Below the pieces are notes generated by a model. That model made no database searches. It had not been told where the DNA came from and saw only the letters and a list, made by a program, of their open reading frames with translations. A DNA stretch of 64,000 nucleotides from Larus michahellis. Taxonomy: Eukaryota > Chordata > Aves > Charadriiformes > Laridae. The stretch lies in contig NC_133899.1 of assembly GCF_964199755.1 (NCBI RefSeq), positions 24,717,446 through 24,781,445 on the forward strand. The letters run 5' to 3'. A program made the position numbers and the translations under genes. Positions 45,729-58,655 of the stretch are shown piece by piece (position 1 is the first letter of the stretch; each line of letters starts with the position of its first letter).

Positions 45729-47485
45729 CTGCGGGCACAAAAACACACCCAGGTGAACCCTTGGGCTGGGCAGAGAGTTGCTCCCTGCCTCCCAAATCCC
45801 CAAAACGATGGGCTGGGGAGCTGTTAGAGCCCAGCCGTGGGAATGAGGGTGTGGGGATGGGAGATGCAGACCTGGGTGTTCGGCCAGGGTTTAATGCTGT
45901 GTTTGTACAAGGGCAGTGAGCTGCCAGCCCTTGTGGGCGTGCGAGTGGTCACACGCTGCCAGCAGTCCCCTCCTGTGCCCTCCCCATGGTCCCCAGAGGA
46001 TGGGATGCCCTGTGAGCCCTGCTTAGGGGACACAGGGACCTTCGCAGCCTGCAGCAGCAGGACCCCAGCCGAGCTGGATTTTCCCTTTTGCCATTCTAGC
46101 AAAAGGCTGTGGTGGCAAGAAGGCAAAAGGAAAGCAGAGAAAAGGCTCCCCCCCGAGCAGCCCCGCGCTGCCCGGAGCTGCCGCGCCAGGCTCATTCCCC
46201 TGCCGGGAGCCAGGCACATCATCCAGCCCCGCGTCGGTCCGGTGTGTCCCTTGGCCTCCCTTGCTTTGTCCCTGCTGCCAACTTGGAACATTAAGATGCT
46301 AAACAGGATGCCGGAGTTTCCTGTTTCTTGTGGTTTCTACCCCGGGCAGGCGGGGGAACGCTCATTAAGTCCACGCCATCTCGATCACGGATGTTTTTCC
46401 GTTACCTTCTATCAGCCGCGAGCTCCTGCAGCCGCAAACCCAGCGTTCAGCCGAGGCTTTTACGAGCAGCGAGTGTTTTACGGCGGAGACACAGCCATGC
46501 TGGGCTGGATCTTGCCCGGCCAGGTCAAAAATGGGGTTTTTGAGGGGATGTCCTGCCATAGCAGGGTGCAGCGAGCCCCCAGCCAGCCCCTCAGGTGATG
46601 GGGCAAGGATGGCCCAGCCCTAAAAGAAGGGGCTCGCGGTGTTTTAGGGAGGGCACTGAAAAGCTGCGGGCACGCTAGGGGATATACAGGTGTTTGGGCA
46701 GAGGCTCATCCCGGGATCTACAGAAAAAAGCAACCTGGGTCCAAGCAACGGAGGTGACCGGAGAGCGAGCCGTGACGGGGTTTCGGGATGAGACCCCCTC
46801 CCCAGCCACCCCCCTGCCCCTCCGAATTCTTTTTTTACCAGAAGCCGGTCTCTCCGCTGGTTTGTGCCTCTAGGGGAAGATCTGCTCCTCTTGGCCGCTG
46901 GCTACCTTTAAATAAAGAGAATATTGACAAAAATAAAAAAGGAGCCAGGTCGGGTGGCTGTGCTGCCAGCCAACGCAACGAGAACATTATTTATGGCACC
47001 AGGAAAGCCAGAGCCCTCGCAGACGCCGGGTCCCGTACCCCGCCGGGGAGGCAGAAAGGCTGCGGGTTTCCTTCCGTATCCCCCCCCCGCCCCTCTCCCT
47101 CCAAGCACGGCCCCCAGCGGCATTATTTGTTCGCATTCAGTGAGGTTTTCGGCACAGGAAGAGGTTTCAAGTCAGTGGGCAACTATCCGAGGGCTGTTGG
47201 CAGCCGGGCTTTTAGCTGTTCCCCAGCTCGTGGTCCCCCCGCCGTGGCACATCCGAGCCCCGTCCGTGGGATGCGGGGCGAGAGGGGATGGAATTTAACC
47301 GTCTGGTGCACAGAGCACGTGGCCGCGGTGGAAAGAGCATGCCCCGGGGAAGGATGCCAAAATTCCGCGCCCCCCCCCGCCCCGGCTTCAGCGCAGCCCC
47401 GCTCCCACCGAGCATCCCCGACAGCCCAAGCTCCTGCCCGGGTCTCCTCTCCTCTGACAAAGCTTGGGGTTCGGCTCAAGCATTT
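45729..47485 (-). other. GNG2: GNG2 5' intron, proximal part
   Basis: Non-coding sequence upstream of the first coding exon, inferred to be intron. Moderately GC-rich. I could not identify a 5' UTR exon or an alternative promoter in it with confidence. Confidence 0.45.
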
Positions 47486-47487
47486 GA

Positions 47488-47770
47488 GGGAGTGGAGCCA
47501 TAGGACGAGGGGGAACGGTTTTAAGCTGAAAAAGGGGAGATTTAGATGAGATCTGAGGAAGAAATTATTTATGATGGGGGTGGTGAGCCCCTGGCCCAGG
47601 TTGCCCAGAGAAGCTGTGGCTGCCCCATCCCTGGAGGGGTTCAAGGCCAGGCTGGACGGGGCTTGGAGCAACCTGGGCTGGTGGGAGGTGTCCCTGCCCA
47701 GGGCAGAGGGTGGCACTGGGTGGTCTTTAATGTCCCTTCCAACCCAAACCATTCCATGATTCTATGATTT
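47488..47770 (+). mobile_element. CR1 LINE 3' fragment
   Basis: Starts near 'gagccataggacgaggggg', contains the 'tggcccaggttgcccagag' core and ends 'accattccatgattctatgatt'. Plus orientation, antisense to GNG2. Confidence 0.92.
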
Positions 47771-48845
47771 GTGCTGCTTCCACACTGGTTTTGCTCAGCT
47801 CCCCCCCTCCCCAGTGTCTTTGCTGGAGAGGCGTTTGAGGAGCAGGGTGCCTCTCTCCTGGTTTTCCTTCCAGTTCTCCCTGCAAAGCCAGGGAGCGGAT
47901 GGCGGTGGCAGTGCCAGCCCATTTCTGGCATGGCAACGGCCCTGGGCTGGTGGGAAAGCTGGTGGCCACATAGGTCCACCAAGAGGTGCAACACCCGGGG
48001 CACCATTGCATGGTTTGGATCCCACAGAGACTCTTCTAATGCAGCAAATGTTATTCTTGGTGATTTTGTGCCATTTCACACAGAGGACCATGGTCTGTTG
48101 CTCTACCGGTGACAGGGAGTCACTTAAGGACTGAAGTTTAATGCCATGGAAGGAGGCACAGGAGCGGGGAGGACTATCCAACCCTGCTACCACCCTCATG
48201 CAAGGAAACCCTCCCATGCTCTTCCTACATCTAGCCCTAGAGCCACTAAGGCGGAAAAGACAGCCCCAAAAACAAAACCTGAGAGAAGAACGAGACCCCG
48301 TTGGGACAGAGGAGGGGACATCTGTGTGAGCTGGGACGATGGCGCGGACCCTGCGGCTCGCAGGACCCTGGTGTCCCCAGGAGCTGGCCACGCGCCCTTG
48401 GCCTCTGCAGAAACCTGACGGAGGAACTTGAACCGGTTTGGGGTTTTACAGCCTCCCCACGCGGCGAGCGCCTGGGCGTGCTTCCTTCCACCTCAATAAC
48501 ACAACAAGAGCAGGTGACGCTTTGGTGACGCTTTGACTTGAGCTCATGAATATCCCCCCCAAAACAAGCCCTGCAGCAGCCCAACGGCGAGGCTGTTCAA
48601 ACAGGGCAGCCACAAAAGCAGCTTTTTTAATCCCAACATGAGGACGGCCCACTGTACCCCCCCCCCCCGGAGACACCAGGAGTAAACTCAAAGCCTCCAT
48701 GCCTCTTCGTTTGGATTTGATTCATGCCAAGCCAAGCTGCTAAAGCATCCTCCTCTCTTTCAACCCCCAGGGCCTCTTCACTACTAATTGCAATCAACCA
48801 AAGCACACCCCTGGCAGGTGCCGCTGCCCCACACCACAGCAATAC
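47771..48845. other. GNG2 intron segment, no feature recognised
   Basis: Mixed-composition non-coding DNA with a C run at about 48657-48668. No exon or repeat family recognised. Confidence 0.4.
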
Positions 48846-48847
48846 GT

Positions 48848-49073
48848 GTATTTCAGACTAGAAATAAAGAAATTCTTTACGCTGTGGGTGGTGAGACGCT
48901 GGCCCAGGTTGCCCAGAGAGGTGGTCGATGCCCCGTCCCTGGAAACATCCCAGGCCAGGTCGGACGGGGCTCTGAGCAACCCGATCTAGTGGAAGATGTC
49001 CCTGCTCATGGCAGGTTCTAGATGGCCTTTAAAGGTTCCTTCCTACCCAAACCAGTCCATGATTCTCTGATTT
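48848..49073 (+). mobile_element. CR1 LINE 3' fragment, short
   Basis: Short tail starting 'cagactagaaataaagaaat', with the 'acgctggcccaggttgccca' core and end 'ccatgattctctgattt'. It resembles the intron 8 copy of NID2 (14.3 kb) more than the 41- and 55-kb copies, so it belongs to another subfamily. Confidence 0.88.
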
Positions 49074-52000
49074 ATTTCTCTTCCCCGAGACCCAACAAGG
49101 TGTAGGGTTCCCGGCCACCGGACCTTCCTGCAGAACTAGAAAATACTTGTTAGTGGGTAGACGCCAAGAGCATCAGACTGAAGATAAATTAACACCACCC
49201 CAGAAAGTATATAAATGCTCCTATCAGAAGAAAAATGCCAAAATATGGCTGTTAGAAGGAAATTATCTTTCCAGACAGCTTATTTCCTAACAGTGTCACC
49301 CCTCCGTGGGCAGGCATCGGGATGGGCGTTTCAGAGCCCGGGTTGGAGATTCGCTGGACCCAGCGATCCCCCCAACTCCATTCAGGGAATCTGGCTATTC
49401 CCAGCACGGCAGCCCTTGGACACAGAGGGTTTGTGCAGGGACCGATGGGGCTGAGCGAGCACAAAAGGAGCCATCACGCAATGGGGGACACGTGCCGGCG
49501 CTCGTCACATCACTCCCATGTACCCACCGGTCCCCTGCAGCCGGCAGAGCTCAGTTCCTGATCCCAGCCATCGACATCCTGTCCACAAAGCTAAAAATCC
49601 CTGTGCTATCCCAATATTTCCCAATCCCCCCCGGCTGGCAAGGGGCTCTTCTCACACCCCATGCTGTTGTGCTAAATTTTGCCTGCAAAGAAAGGGATTT
49701 AATGGCGCTCACAAGGGAATACAGGCAGGCGTCTTATTTCACCCACTTAATGGCACATGTTGCCCGGATAATAGGATTCCTGCCTTGGAGCCCACAGGTT
49801 AATGAGTAAGGATGCTATTTTATTGTCATGCTAACGATGTTTAGCGCATACAGGACATGGATACCGTCTCTTTTGGGCTCTGCGCTGTAATTACAACTCG
49901 GGATCTCGCCGAGGTTGTTTTGATACTCGTCTGTCATGCAGAAGGGTCAGGGGTTATTCACCGCATGTGGCGAGAGGCTGAATTCATTTAAAAGGAGGCA
50001 AAAGCGCTTGCATTCCATGTCCGGACTCGGAAATTTTGCTGCTGATTCTTGCTATGCTCCCAAAAAAAAAACCCCACCTAATTCGTCGTTGTTCTCCGTT
50101 TGACAAAGAGCCATTGACACACTTAAATGACATTTGCTTCTTTCCCCAGCAGCACCCAACCAAACCGGGCACCAAAAATCGGGATTTAGTTGGGCAAACG
50201 GTGAAGGATGCTCCTGATGTTGGGTCTGCTCTTGGTCTGCTCACTCCAGCTTTGCCAAAATCTTCAGTTTTTACCCAACAAACGCCATCCCTTGAGCTGC
50301 CCACCATTGCTGTTTCAGCATCCCCAGCAGGAGCTGACAGGTTTTGGCTTTAATTTGCCCTGCGTTAAAAGCCACCATTGCCTGGGGCCAAGGGAGGACC
50401 AGCCATCCTCCCCTCCCAGTAAGCTAACCGCATCCGCCTTGCTTTCCGGATGCTTTTCTCCCTCCCAGCACATTTGTGGATCCCGCGCCCCCCTTAAATA
50501 TTCATCACGGAGGCGCCGACCCCCATCTCTCCTGCCAGCAGGCAGCGCAGCCGCTGGAGACTCGTTTAAATCAGCGATAAATTAATTTGCCAATCCGCCT
50601 GCTGCTCCCCATCCAGCTCCAGCCCCGGTGAGCTGTCGGCGCTGCCTCTTGGCCCAGCCTGGCACGAGCTGCTTTGCCACGACCTCGACCGAGGCGCGAT
50701 GCAAAATGCCATGTACGACCCCCCCCAAAAAAAGCCACCCCCCCCCAAAAAAAAAAGCCACCGCGAAAGGAGCATTTCTTGCTGCCGGAGCAATGGAGCC
50801 TCCTCCCGCTAAGCCGCCATCCTCCTCCCTCCCTCCCAAACTGGGTTGTGATGGGGTTCCGGCATCCTGCAGCCGCCGGCCCGGCTTGCGAGAGTAATTA
50901 GCCTTCGTTTGCCAGCTTCTCGTCAGCACAAGCTGCTTTGCTGGGAGCTGTGCCGGGCGGAACTGTCCCCAGCCTCCCCCTGCCTCGCACCAGCTCCATC
51001 ACCAGCCCCAAACCCACCGAATCGGAGCCCAGCCTCCCCCCCTTGCTTCCCTTCCCCCTCCCGCCACTTTCCTTTGGGTTTTCTCTCAAGTTGGGCCAGA
51101 GACTGGATTTCTCCAAACGTTAAAAAAAAAAAACACAACCAAACAAAAATGGCATTTTAAGGGTGTTTAGTCCAATTGGTCCATTTTAGTCCAATTGCCT
51201 TCACTAGGCACTTCCATTACAGAAGGGGGACTCTCGAAGCACGCTCAGCACTGGGTCGGGTCCACCAAAGGCACACCAGCCCCTTTGCAAAATATTTTCT
51301 TACATTCTTCAAGCTTCAAACAGGCATCGACGTGAGGTTTTCCAGGTGTCACGAGGCACCTCCCGCATCTCCGGGGGTCTGCAGCCTTTGCCTGCCCAAC
51401 TGCGGTCCTCAGAGTTTTTAAAACCTCTCCTCTCGCCCAGTTTTCCAGACTTTTTTTTTTCCAACTTCCCAGTGGGGTTTTTTTGCCCTCCGCTGGGCAG
51501 AACACCATTCTCCCCAGGCCTCCCGGCTGAACCAAAAGGAAAAGCGGTGGCTCTGCAGGAAAGAAACCGAAAGCGCTGCCGTCTGCCAGGGCAAAAGCTT
51601 GCCGCGTTCCTTCCACCTTCTGAGATGGAAAGCAGCTCCGCACGGCATCGCCCGCCCCCCAGAATGGCTCCTTTGCAGAGTGAAAGCGGCACCCTCCTCG
51701 CTTCTTGGTTTCTATTCAAAAAATCAAGCTTTCTGTCATGGATGCACCGGTATTTTCCACCCAGTTTGCCATAAAGTGAGTGAACCCCATTAGGGCCATG
51801 ATTTTGCAGGGGACACAGGGCTCACGCTTGGTCCTACCAGACAGGCATCACCTGGGGGGGGGTGTTTGGTCCAGAAAAGGTGACAGGGTGGGGATTGTAA
51901 TGAAGGGATTTGTTCCAGCTCTCACTCATGCTGGGATTGCTCCTGGTCCATGCTCATCCCAGTAGCTGAGGCCGGCCCAGCTCATTGCATCCCAGACCAG

Positions 52001-54772
52001 GCGCAGAACCAACGGGGTCCCCGCCGAGGCAAGGGGGTTCTCTGGCAAAACGCCTTTTCCCCCTCAAAAATTCAGGTGTGAAGTGGCACCCAGGACAGAT
52101 AAGGGAGCGTACGGCCTTGCCGTCACCCGCCCCCGCAGCCAGTCCCCGGCGGGCCGGCCGGCGGGTGGGAATCCCTCACCGGGGTGGGCTGGCTTTCGAA
52201 GCCATCCTGTTGCTTTCGCTAAAAAGCCAAAAATAGGCAGCTCGGCTGAAAAGGAATTACTAAAATATACATACGGGCAAAAAAAAAAAAAATTAAAAAA
52301 AAATAAAAACATTACAGACAAAAAGAAAATAGCAAAAAGCCACATTTCCAGGGGGTGGGAGGCGGTGCAGGCACGTTGATCTCCCCAGCAGTTGCAGACC
52401 TGGCTGGGAAAGGAGCCTTAATACGCCCAAATTGCATGTGTTTCATTATTTCCTTAAGCAAATAAAACAATCCAAGGCAGATTTACGCCCGTGGGCTCCC
52501 ATCACAGCACTTCGCTGGGGCAAAAGACCTTAATCCTCAGCGGTGGTTACAGCCGCAAGCCCCCAGTCCCCACCCGCAGGGATTTTATTCCCAACATCCC
52601 TTTTTTTATGCCTGGTCTCCAATACGGCGCTTAAATCACCGAAAACCAGCCCGCAGGTTGGAGACACGCCGGCAAAGAAAGAAAGAAATAAAAAGGCGGC
52701 CGGGTAGAAAAAAAAAAACAACAAAACCGAGCCTGTTTCCATGGAAACAGCTTCGTTATCACACCAGCATCCCGTCCCTCCCGCCCAACAGGGGCGAGGT
52801 GGGATGGGTGCCCGTTTTGGTCCCGATGCCGGCGTTTTGCCCGTGGCGACGGCTTTTGGTGGCTGGCCTCCCGCCGCTTTTTGCGGCGGTCAGGGAAGGA
52901 GCAAAATCTCTTGCCTGTCTTTGCCGAATTCAGCCCTATTTCACCCCAAAAGCAGCCATCGGGCTCGGACCCAGCTGCTCGGCCAGCCCTGGCTCCGCTG
53001 GCAAATCCCCTTCTCAAGGCGCAGGGAGCTGCCGCGAAGATATTTTTCCCTTCCCTAATTTTGCCGGGGGCGTTAAATGAGGAGCTGGAGCTGCCTTTGC
53101 AGGGAGCCCGGCTCTCGGGATGTCCCCTCCAGCCACCCTGCGCTGCTGGAGCCGACCGCGGCTGCAGCCCGGACCTCACTAATATCTGCGAATGTGAGAA
53201 GCTCAGCTTTTTTTTGGTTTGTTTTTCTCACGGGCGTCCTAACGGTTGAAAACAGAAACCAACCTCAACTTCCTTTTCTTTTTTTTTTTTTTTAAATTTT
53301 TTTTTTTTTTTTTAAAGAGATTATTTGAGTGAAGGAAGAGCCACTGGACAGCACAGCCTGGGACATCTGCTCCGGTCCCTCCTGCCACTGTTTGTAGGGA
53401 ATGGTGGCTCTCTCCAGTGGGTACCGACCTACTTCGGGGTTGGCACAAGGCTCTGGCCCCGCGGGAATGCCACCGGGTTGCCGATCCCTGCGCTGAAGGT
53501 CGGGGGTCTAACAGCAGCATCGTTTCCCTGGCTGAGGATGCGGGAGATTTCGGGCGAGCCAAAAAGCCATGTGACCTCCCAGCCCTGCCCAAGGGCCGTC
53601 GGGGAGGTACCCCTGGAAAAGAAAAGCCACCATTTGGGGAGAAAACCCTGGGGAAAAAGGTGTTTGTTTTTAATGCTCAAGGGACAAACCCAGCAATGTC
53701 CACGGATCAGGCACCGGGAGGGCGCAAGCTGGGCCAGAAACTGGGGAATAAGGATGCCCAAACAGGTCCAGCGGTCCAAGCGAGCGAAGCTGCAAGCCGA
53801 GCATCGCCTTCATCCCGTAGACCGAGTTTTCATCCAGATTAAAAATACTCGTCATTTTTCTGACTCGAGTCTGACACCGCCCCCCCCCCCCCATCAGCCG
53901 GCCCCCTGTCCTGCTCCCACGCCGGCTCCCGGCGATGCTTCCCAGGGATAAGCAGGGGGCAACGCTCCCCCTTATCTGCTGATGCTGTGGCACAGAAAGA
54001 AAAGGGTGTCACGTTTTGGTGTGACACGCCAGAAGGGACAGATAAAGGCACGCATCCTGTCACACCACCCCCTGCGCCGCCTCTTGGGCTCTCCCGTGGT
54101 GAAGGGTTTAAGCACGAGATTTTAAAAAAAAAAAAAACCAAAACCAAAACCCACTAATGCAATTTTTGTGAAACTTGCCTGAGAGGAGAACAAGCAGCTT
54201 GAGAAATTCCCTAAAACCACCGGCACTCCCCGGAAAACCAGGCTTCTCAGAAATGCCCCGTTAGCTGCCGAGGGCATCCCCGACCTCCCCGTTGGGCTGG
54301 AAGATGGAGGCATCTCCACAATCTTTGAAGTCCCCTGGACAGACCAAAGTGTCTCCAGCACACAGATGGTTCAGTAAATAGGGAAAAGAGAAGGAGGAGG
54401 GAATCGAGCAGAGAGGAGAAGCGCTGAGGAGGGATGTACGGACGGGTCACGCTTCACCCCGGGCCGCTGCAGGTGGTTTTCGTGGAGGAGCTGGAGGGAG
54501 CCCATCTGACCATCACCCCCAGGTGCAGACCTCCCCCCACCGATGCCCCTGCGGTCCCCACAGCAAAGCTCTCACCTTCCTTCCCCCCACCGACGAGTGG
54601 GGCTCCCCTGTGGTCCCACATCCTCCCAGGAGTCAGATGCCCGGATTTCTCCCTGCCAGATCCATGAAACCTTTGGAAAAGCGGCTTCAAAGCCTCGGGG
54701 CAGCACAAGCCCGCAGGTTTCTCCTGTGCTGGAGAAGGTCTCTGCCCTGCATGGGGGTCATCCCAGGCTGGA
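49074..54772. other. GNG2 intron segment (5.7 kb)
   Basis: Non-coding. It contains several A, T and C homopolymers (for example 50721-50754, 52278-52307, 53276-53312, 53879-53892). The stretches 49.70-49.95 kb and 50.48-50.60 kb are AT-rich with motifs such as TTAATGAG, AAATATTCATCA and GATAAATTAATTTG, and could be regulatory. No exon, RNA gene or mobile element recognised. Confidence 0.4.
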
Positions 54773-54773
54773 G

Positions 54774-55193
54774 GTCATAGAACCACAGAATGGTTTGGGT
54801 GAGAAGGGACCTTAAAGATCACCCAGTGCCACCCCCTGCCCTGGGCAGGGACACCTCCCACCAGACCAGGTTGCTCCAAGCCCCGTCCAGCCTGGCCTTG
54901 AACCCCTCCAGGGATGGGGCAGCCACAGCTTCTCTGGGCAACCTGGGCCAGGGGCTCACCACCCTCACAGCCAAGAATTTCTTCCTCAGATCTTGTCTAC
55001 ATCTCCCCTATTCCAGTTTAAAACCATTCCCCCTCGTCCTATGGCTCCCCTCCCTGATCCAGAGTCCCTCCCCAGCTTTCCTGGAGCCCCTTTAGGGACT
55101 GGAAGGGGCTGGAAGGTCTCCCCGGAGCCTTCTCTTCTCCAGGCTGAACCCCCCCAGCTCTCTCAGCCTGTCCTCACAGCAGAGGGGCTCCAG
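54774..55193 (-). mobile_element. CR1 LINE 3' fragment, antisense
   Basis: Begins 'tcatagaaccacagaatggt' and extends to 'cagaggggctccagg'. The central 120 bp match the copy at 40.9 kb base for base as far as I compared. Same orientation as GNG2. Confidence 0.93.
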
Positions 55194-56330
55194 GTCAACG
55201 GCACTATCGGCAGCCCTGGCCAACGCACCTAACGTCAGTTAAAATACCACGCGGATATACTTGAAAATAATTGAGTATATTATTTTGCATTTCTACTGCA
55301 GCAACAGCGAAGGAAAGACTAGTTTCTCTTCTACAACGCGCTGTACCCGTGCTATATAACATGGCAAACCCTTCCTTTTGGATTATTCTCAGCCTGGCAA
55401 AACATTTACCAAGGGCACGGCTCTTCCCGGGCTGGAGAGACCCTGATATAACCATGCCAGGGGCAGGTGGTGGTAACCCAGCGCACCCAGGCACGGACGG
55501 AGCAGCAACGATACAGTAAAAAGGAATTAACCAACCAAAGAAAAAATTCCTGTTGAAACCTCAATCGTCTCCTGACTACCAAAATCCACCCCATGAGTCC
55601 TGTTTCCCACTCTTGAAGTGGCAGTAGGGTGGGTAGTCCCTAAATTTCACGGGGCAGAATTTTCTGCTGTCAAGGAGACGCTAGGTCTAGGAAACACGCA
55701 CCGCCTCACAGCTGGCCAGAAAAAAGCAGAAACCCTCAGAAAAAGCTCTTTTTTTTTTTTTTTTTCCCCATGGAAAGACCTCTAGAAAACCAAAATCACC
55801 CTTTAATTACAAGCATCATCACCCCTATGATTTCTCGGTTCCTTCACTTCTTGATTCCTTCCCCAAACAACTCAAATTGACTCAGAAATAAATTCTTCGT
55901 ACAAACTTTGCTCAGAAATCCTAGTTCCCTGCTGCTTGTGTTGGGAAAAAGAGAGATGGCTAAAGCTGCTGAGGAAGGAATGAGCTCCTGTCCCGGGAAA
56001 AGGAGTTCAACATCTGTTCACACAGCTCTGAACTCCTGACCCTTAATTAAGGGAAGCAGCCAAGAGCTATTACTTCATGTTAATTAACTGATCCATTCTT
56101 GGGTTTCGGTTTTTAACATCATGCTCTTAAGTATTTGCCAGGGTCAAGACAAAGACCTTCAGGGGAAGGTGCGAGATGAGGTTTGAAAGCGGAGGGGAGA
56201 CCGGAGGAGCGCTGCGGGGCGGAGGTGTTTCACCTGGCCTCACATTTGCCAAAGGATTTGGGGATTTGGCTGTGGTCAACGTCGCTCCCAAAGGGACAAA
56301 CCCACCCCCAGCCTCATGCAAAGTCACCTG
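55194..56330. other. GNG2 intron segment
   Basis: AT-richer non-coding DNA with a T run at about 55748-55765. The part 55.20-55.35 kb and the part around 56.04-56.13 kb (TTAATTAAGG, TTAATTAACTGATC) are possible regulatory elements by composition only. Confidence 0.4.
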
Positions 56331-56331
56331 G

Positions 56332-56850
56332 AATCATAGAATGGGTTGGGTTGGAAGGGACATTTAAAGGCCATCTAGTCCAACCCTCCCGCAGTGAGCA
56401 GGGACATCTTCAACTAGATCAGGTTGCTCAGAGCCTCATCCAGCCTGGCCTTGAATGTCTCCAGGGATGGGGCCTCCACCACCTCTCTGGGCAACCTGGG
56501 CCAGTGTCTCACCACCCTCATTGGAAAGAACTTCTTCCTAATGGCTAATCTAAACCTGCTCTAGTTTAAACCATTGCCCCTTGTCCTATCGCTCCATGCC
56601 CTTGCCAGCAGCCCCTCCCCAGCTTTCCTGGAGCCCCTTTAGGGACTGGAAGGGGCTGGAAGGTCTCCCCGGAGCCTTCTCTTCTCCAGGCTGAACCCCC
56701 CCAGCTCTCTCAGCCTGTCCTCACAGCAGAGGGGCTCCAGCCCTCCCAGCATCTCCGGGGCCTCCTCTGGCCCCGCTCCAACAGCTCCGTGTCCTTCTTG
56801 TGCTGAGGGTTCCAGACCCGGACATGCTACTCCAGGCCATGGTGACTTAC
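56332..56850 (-). mobile_element. CR1 LINE 3' fragment, antisense
   Basis: Begins 'atcatagaatgggttgggtt' and runs to about 56850 ('atgctactccaggcc'). It is longer than the other tails and more diverged at its 3' end, then closely matches the 41- and 55-kb copies over the 'ctttcctggagccccttta' part. Confidence 0.93.
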
Positions 56851-57184
56851 CAATCGCCCGCCCATTGGCATGGGGGGTGCAGCCACCCCAGAGGAAACGG
56901 GGCAAGTCATTGAGCTGCCCTGATTTGCTTAAAATGTCATGTTTTTAGGGGGAAACCTCCCTGCGACACCAGGAAATGGGAAGGAGCACATGGATTTTGC
57001 CGTAGGTCCTGCCAGGCTGAGGGGCTCAGCCTTCTGCAAAGCATTTTTCAACCCAGCTGAAACAAAAGCCAAACCACCCCTTTTTGCTTAAAACGCGCGA
57101 GCCGCGTCCTGCCTTTTCGCCCAAATAACTTCCGCAGCCCGCGAAGCCCTTGGCTGCGGGAATCATTGCAACGAGAAATCCGTT

Positions 57185-57445
57185 CTCCCATGATTTCACC
57201 TTTTATTAGAATTTTATTTTAAGTAACACTCACACGAAGCCTCATAACCCTTTCCGGCCGCTGGGGATCACCCAACAAGTTACATCAGCAAAGAAACAAC
57301 CCCGTTAACCACCCCCATTACTTTAAGCCCCCCGATGGAATTACCTGAGACTGCTTTAATTAGGTATCCACTGTACAAAAGAATTAATTAATTAGTGATA
57401 AGCACCTGAACCACATTACTCATAAGGCTCTATTTCAAGCTTCAA
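57185..57445. promoter_or_regulatory. AT-rich candidate regulatory element in GNG2 intron
   Basis: Homeodomain-type cores are clustered (TTTAATTAGG, AATTAATTAATTAGTGA) close to an E-box (CACCTG) and a TTACTCATAA motif. The sequence is unique and free of repeats, unlike its surroundings. Its role is inferred from composition only. Confidence 0.25.
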
Positions 57446-57867
57446 ATACAGCAAACAGGTCACGGGCAGTGCTGCTGCCTGGTGTTTCTTTTCCCATCCC
57501 TGCCATCAAAGCTGGGTGCTTTTTTTTTTTTTATATCCTTTTTTTCCTTCTTTATCTAATTTTTCAGGTTTTTCACAGCATCCAGAGCTGGCGCCTTTAG
57601 AGCTACTACTGAAATAGCGGGCGGACCACACGGAGATGGGCGAGCTTTGATTGCTCACTGAGATTTGGCGTGCTTTCGGGGCGGGCGACGGGGTAAAACG
57701 TGTCTCTTGAGGCTCAGGTTATCCTGGCCGGGTTGCGCTCCCAAGGCGGTGCGCTACGGCATCGCTATGGCACCCGCGAAATGAGGAAAGCATTTCCTGA
57801 TGGCCAGATCCCAAGCTGCAGGTGGTGGTGGGGGGATCACCGCTAAACGTGGGCGATTTTAGCGGGT

Positions 57868-58655
57868 TGGGGGGGGGGGGAGTGGGGAGAGAAAAAAAAA
57901 TATGGAGGGGGAAAAAGGAGAGGAAAAAATATGGAGGGGGGAAAAAAAGAGAAAAAATACGGAGGGGGAAAAAAAGAGAAAAAATGGAGAAAAAGAGAGG
58001 GAACAAATATAGGGGGAAAAGAGGAAAAAAGAGGGGAGCAAAAAGAGGGGGGGGAAGGGGGGGAAAAAGGGGGGGAAGGGGGGGAAAGGGGGGGGAAAGG
58101 GGGGAGGAAAAGGGGGGGGGAAGGGGGGAGGAAAAGGGGGGGGGAAGGGGGGAGGAAAAGGGGGGGGGAAGGGGGGAGGAAAAAGGGGGGGGGAAGGGGG
58201 GGAAAGGGGGGGGAAAGGGGGGAGGAAAAAGGGGGGGGGAAGGGGGGGAAAGGGGGGGGAAAGGGGGGAGGAAAAAGGGGGGGGAAAGGGGGGAAAAGGG
58301 GGGGGAAAGGGGGGAAAAGGGGGAAAAAGGGGGGAAAAAGGGGGGAAAAAGGGGGGAAAAAGGGGGGAAAAAGGGGGGGGAAGGGGGGGAAAGGGGGGAG
58401 GAAAAAGGGGGGGAAAAGGGGGGAAAAAGGGGGGAAAAAGGGGGGAAAAAGGGGGGAAAAAGGGGGGAAAAAGGGGGGAAAAAGGGGGGAAAAAGGGGGG
58501 AAGGGGGGAAAAGGGGGGGAAGGGGGGGAAAGGGGGGGAAAAGGGGGGGGAAGGGGGGGGAAAGGGGGTGGAAAGGGGGTGGAAAGGGGGTGGAAAGGGG
58601 GGAGAAAAGGGGGGGAAAAAAGGGGGGGGGAATATAGAGAAAAAAAAGAGAAAAA
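57868..58655 (+). repeat. Polypurine tract (GGGGGGAAAAA)n in GNG2 intron
   Basis: About 790 bp of G and A on the plus strand, built of G runs of five to nine and A runs of two to seven. From 58040 to 58568 there is not one pyrimidine: 529 nt of uninterrupted purine. Part of it (about 58330-58500) is a regular 11-base GGGGGGAAAAA repeat. All frames stay open and give false Gly/Lys/Arg-rich peptides. Confidence 0.96.
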
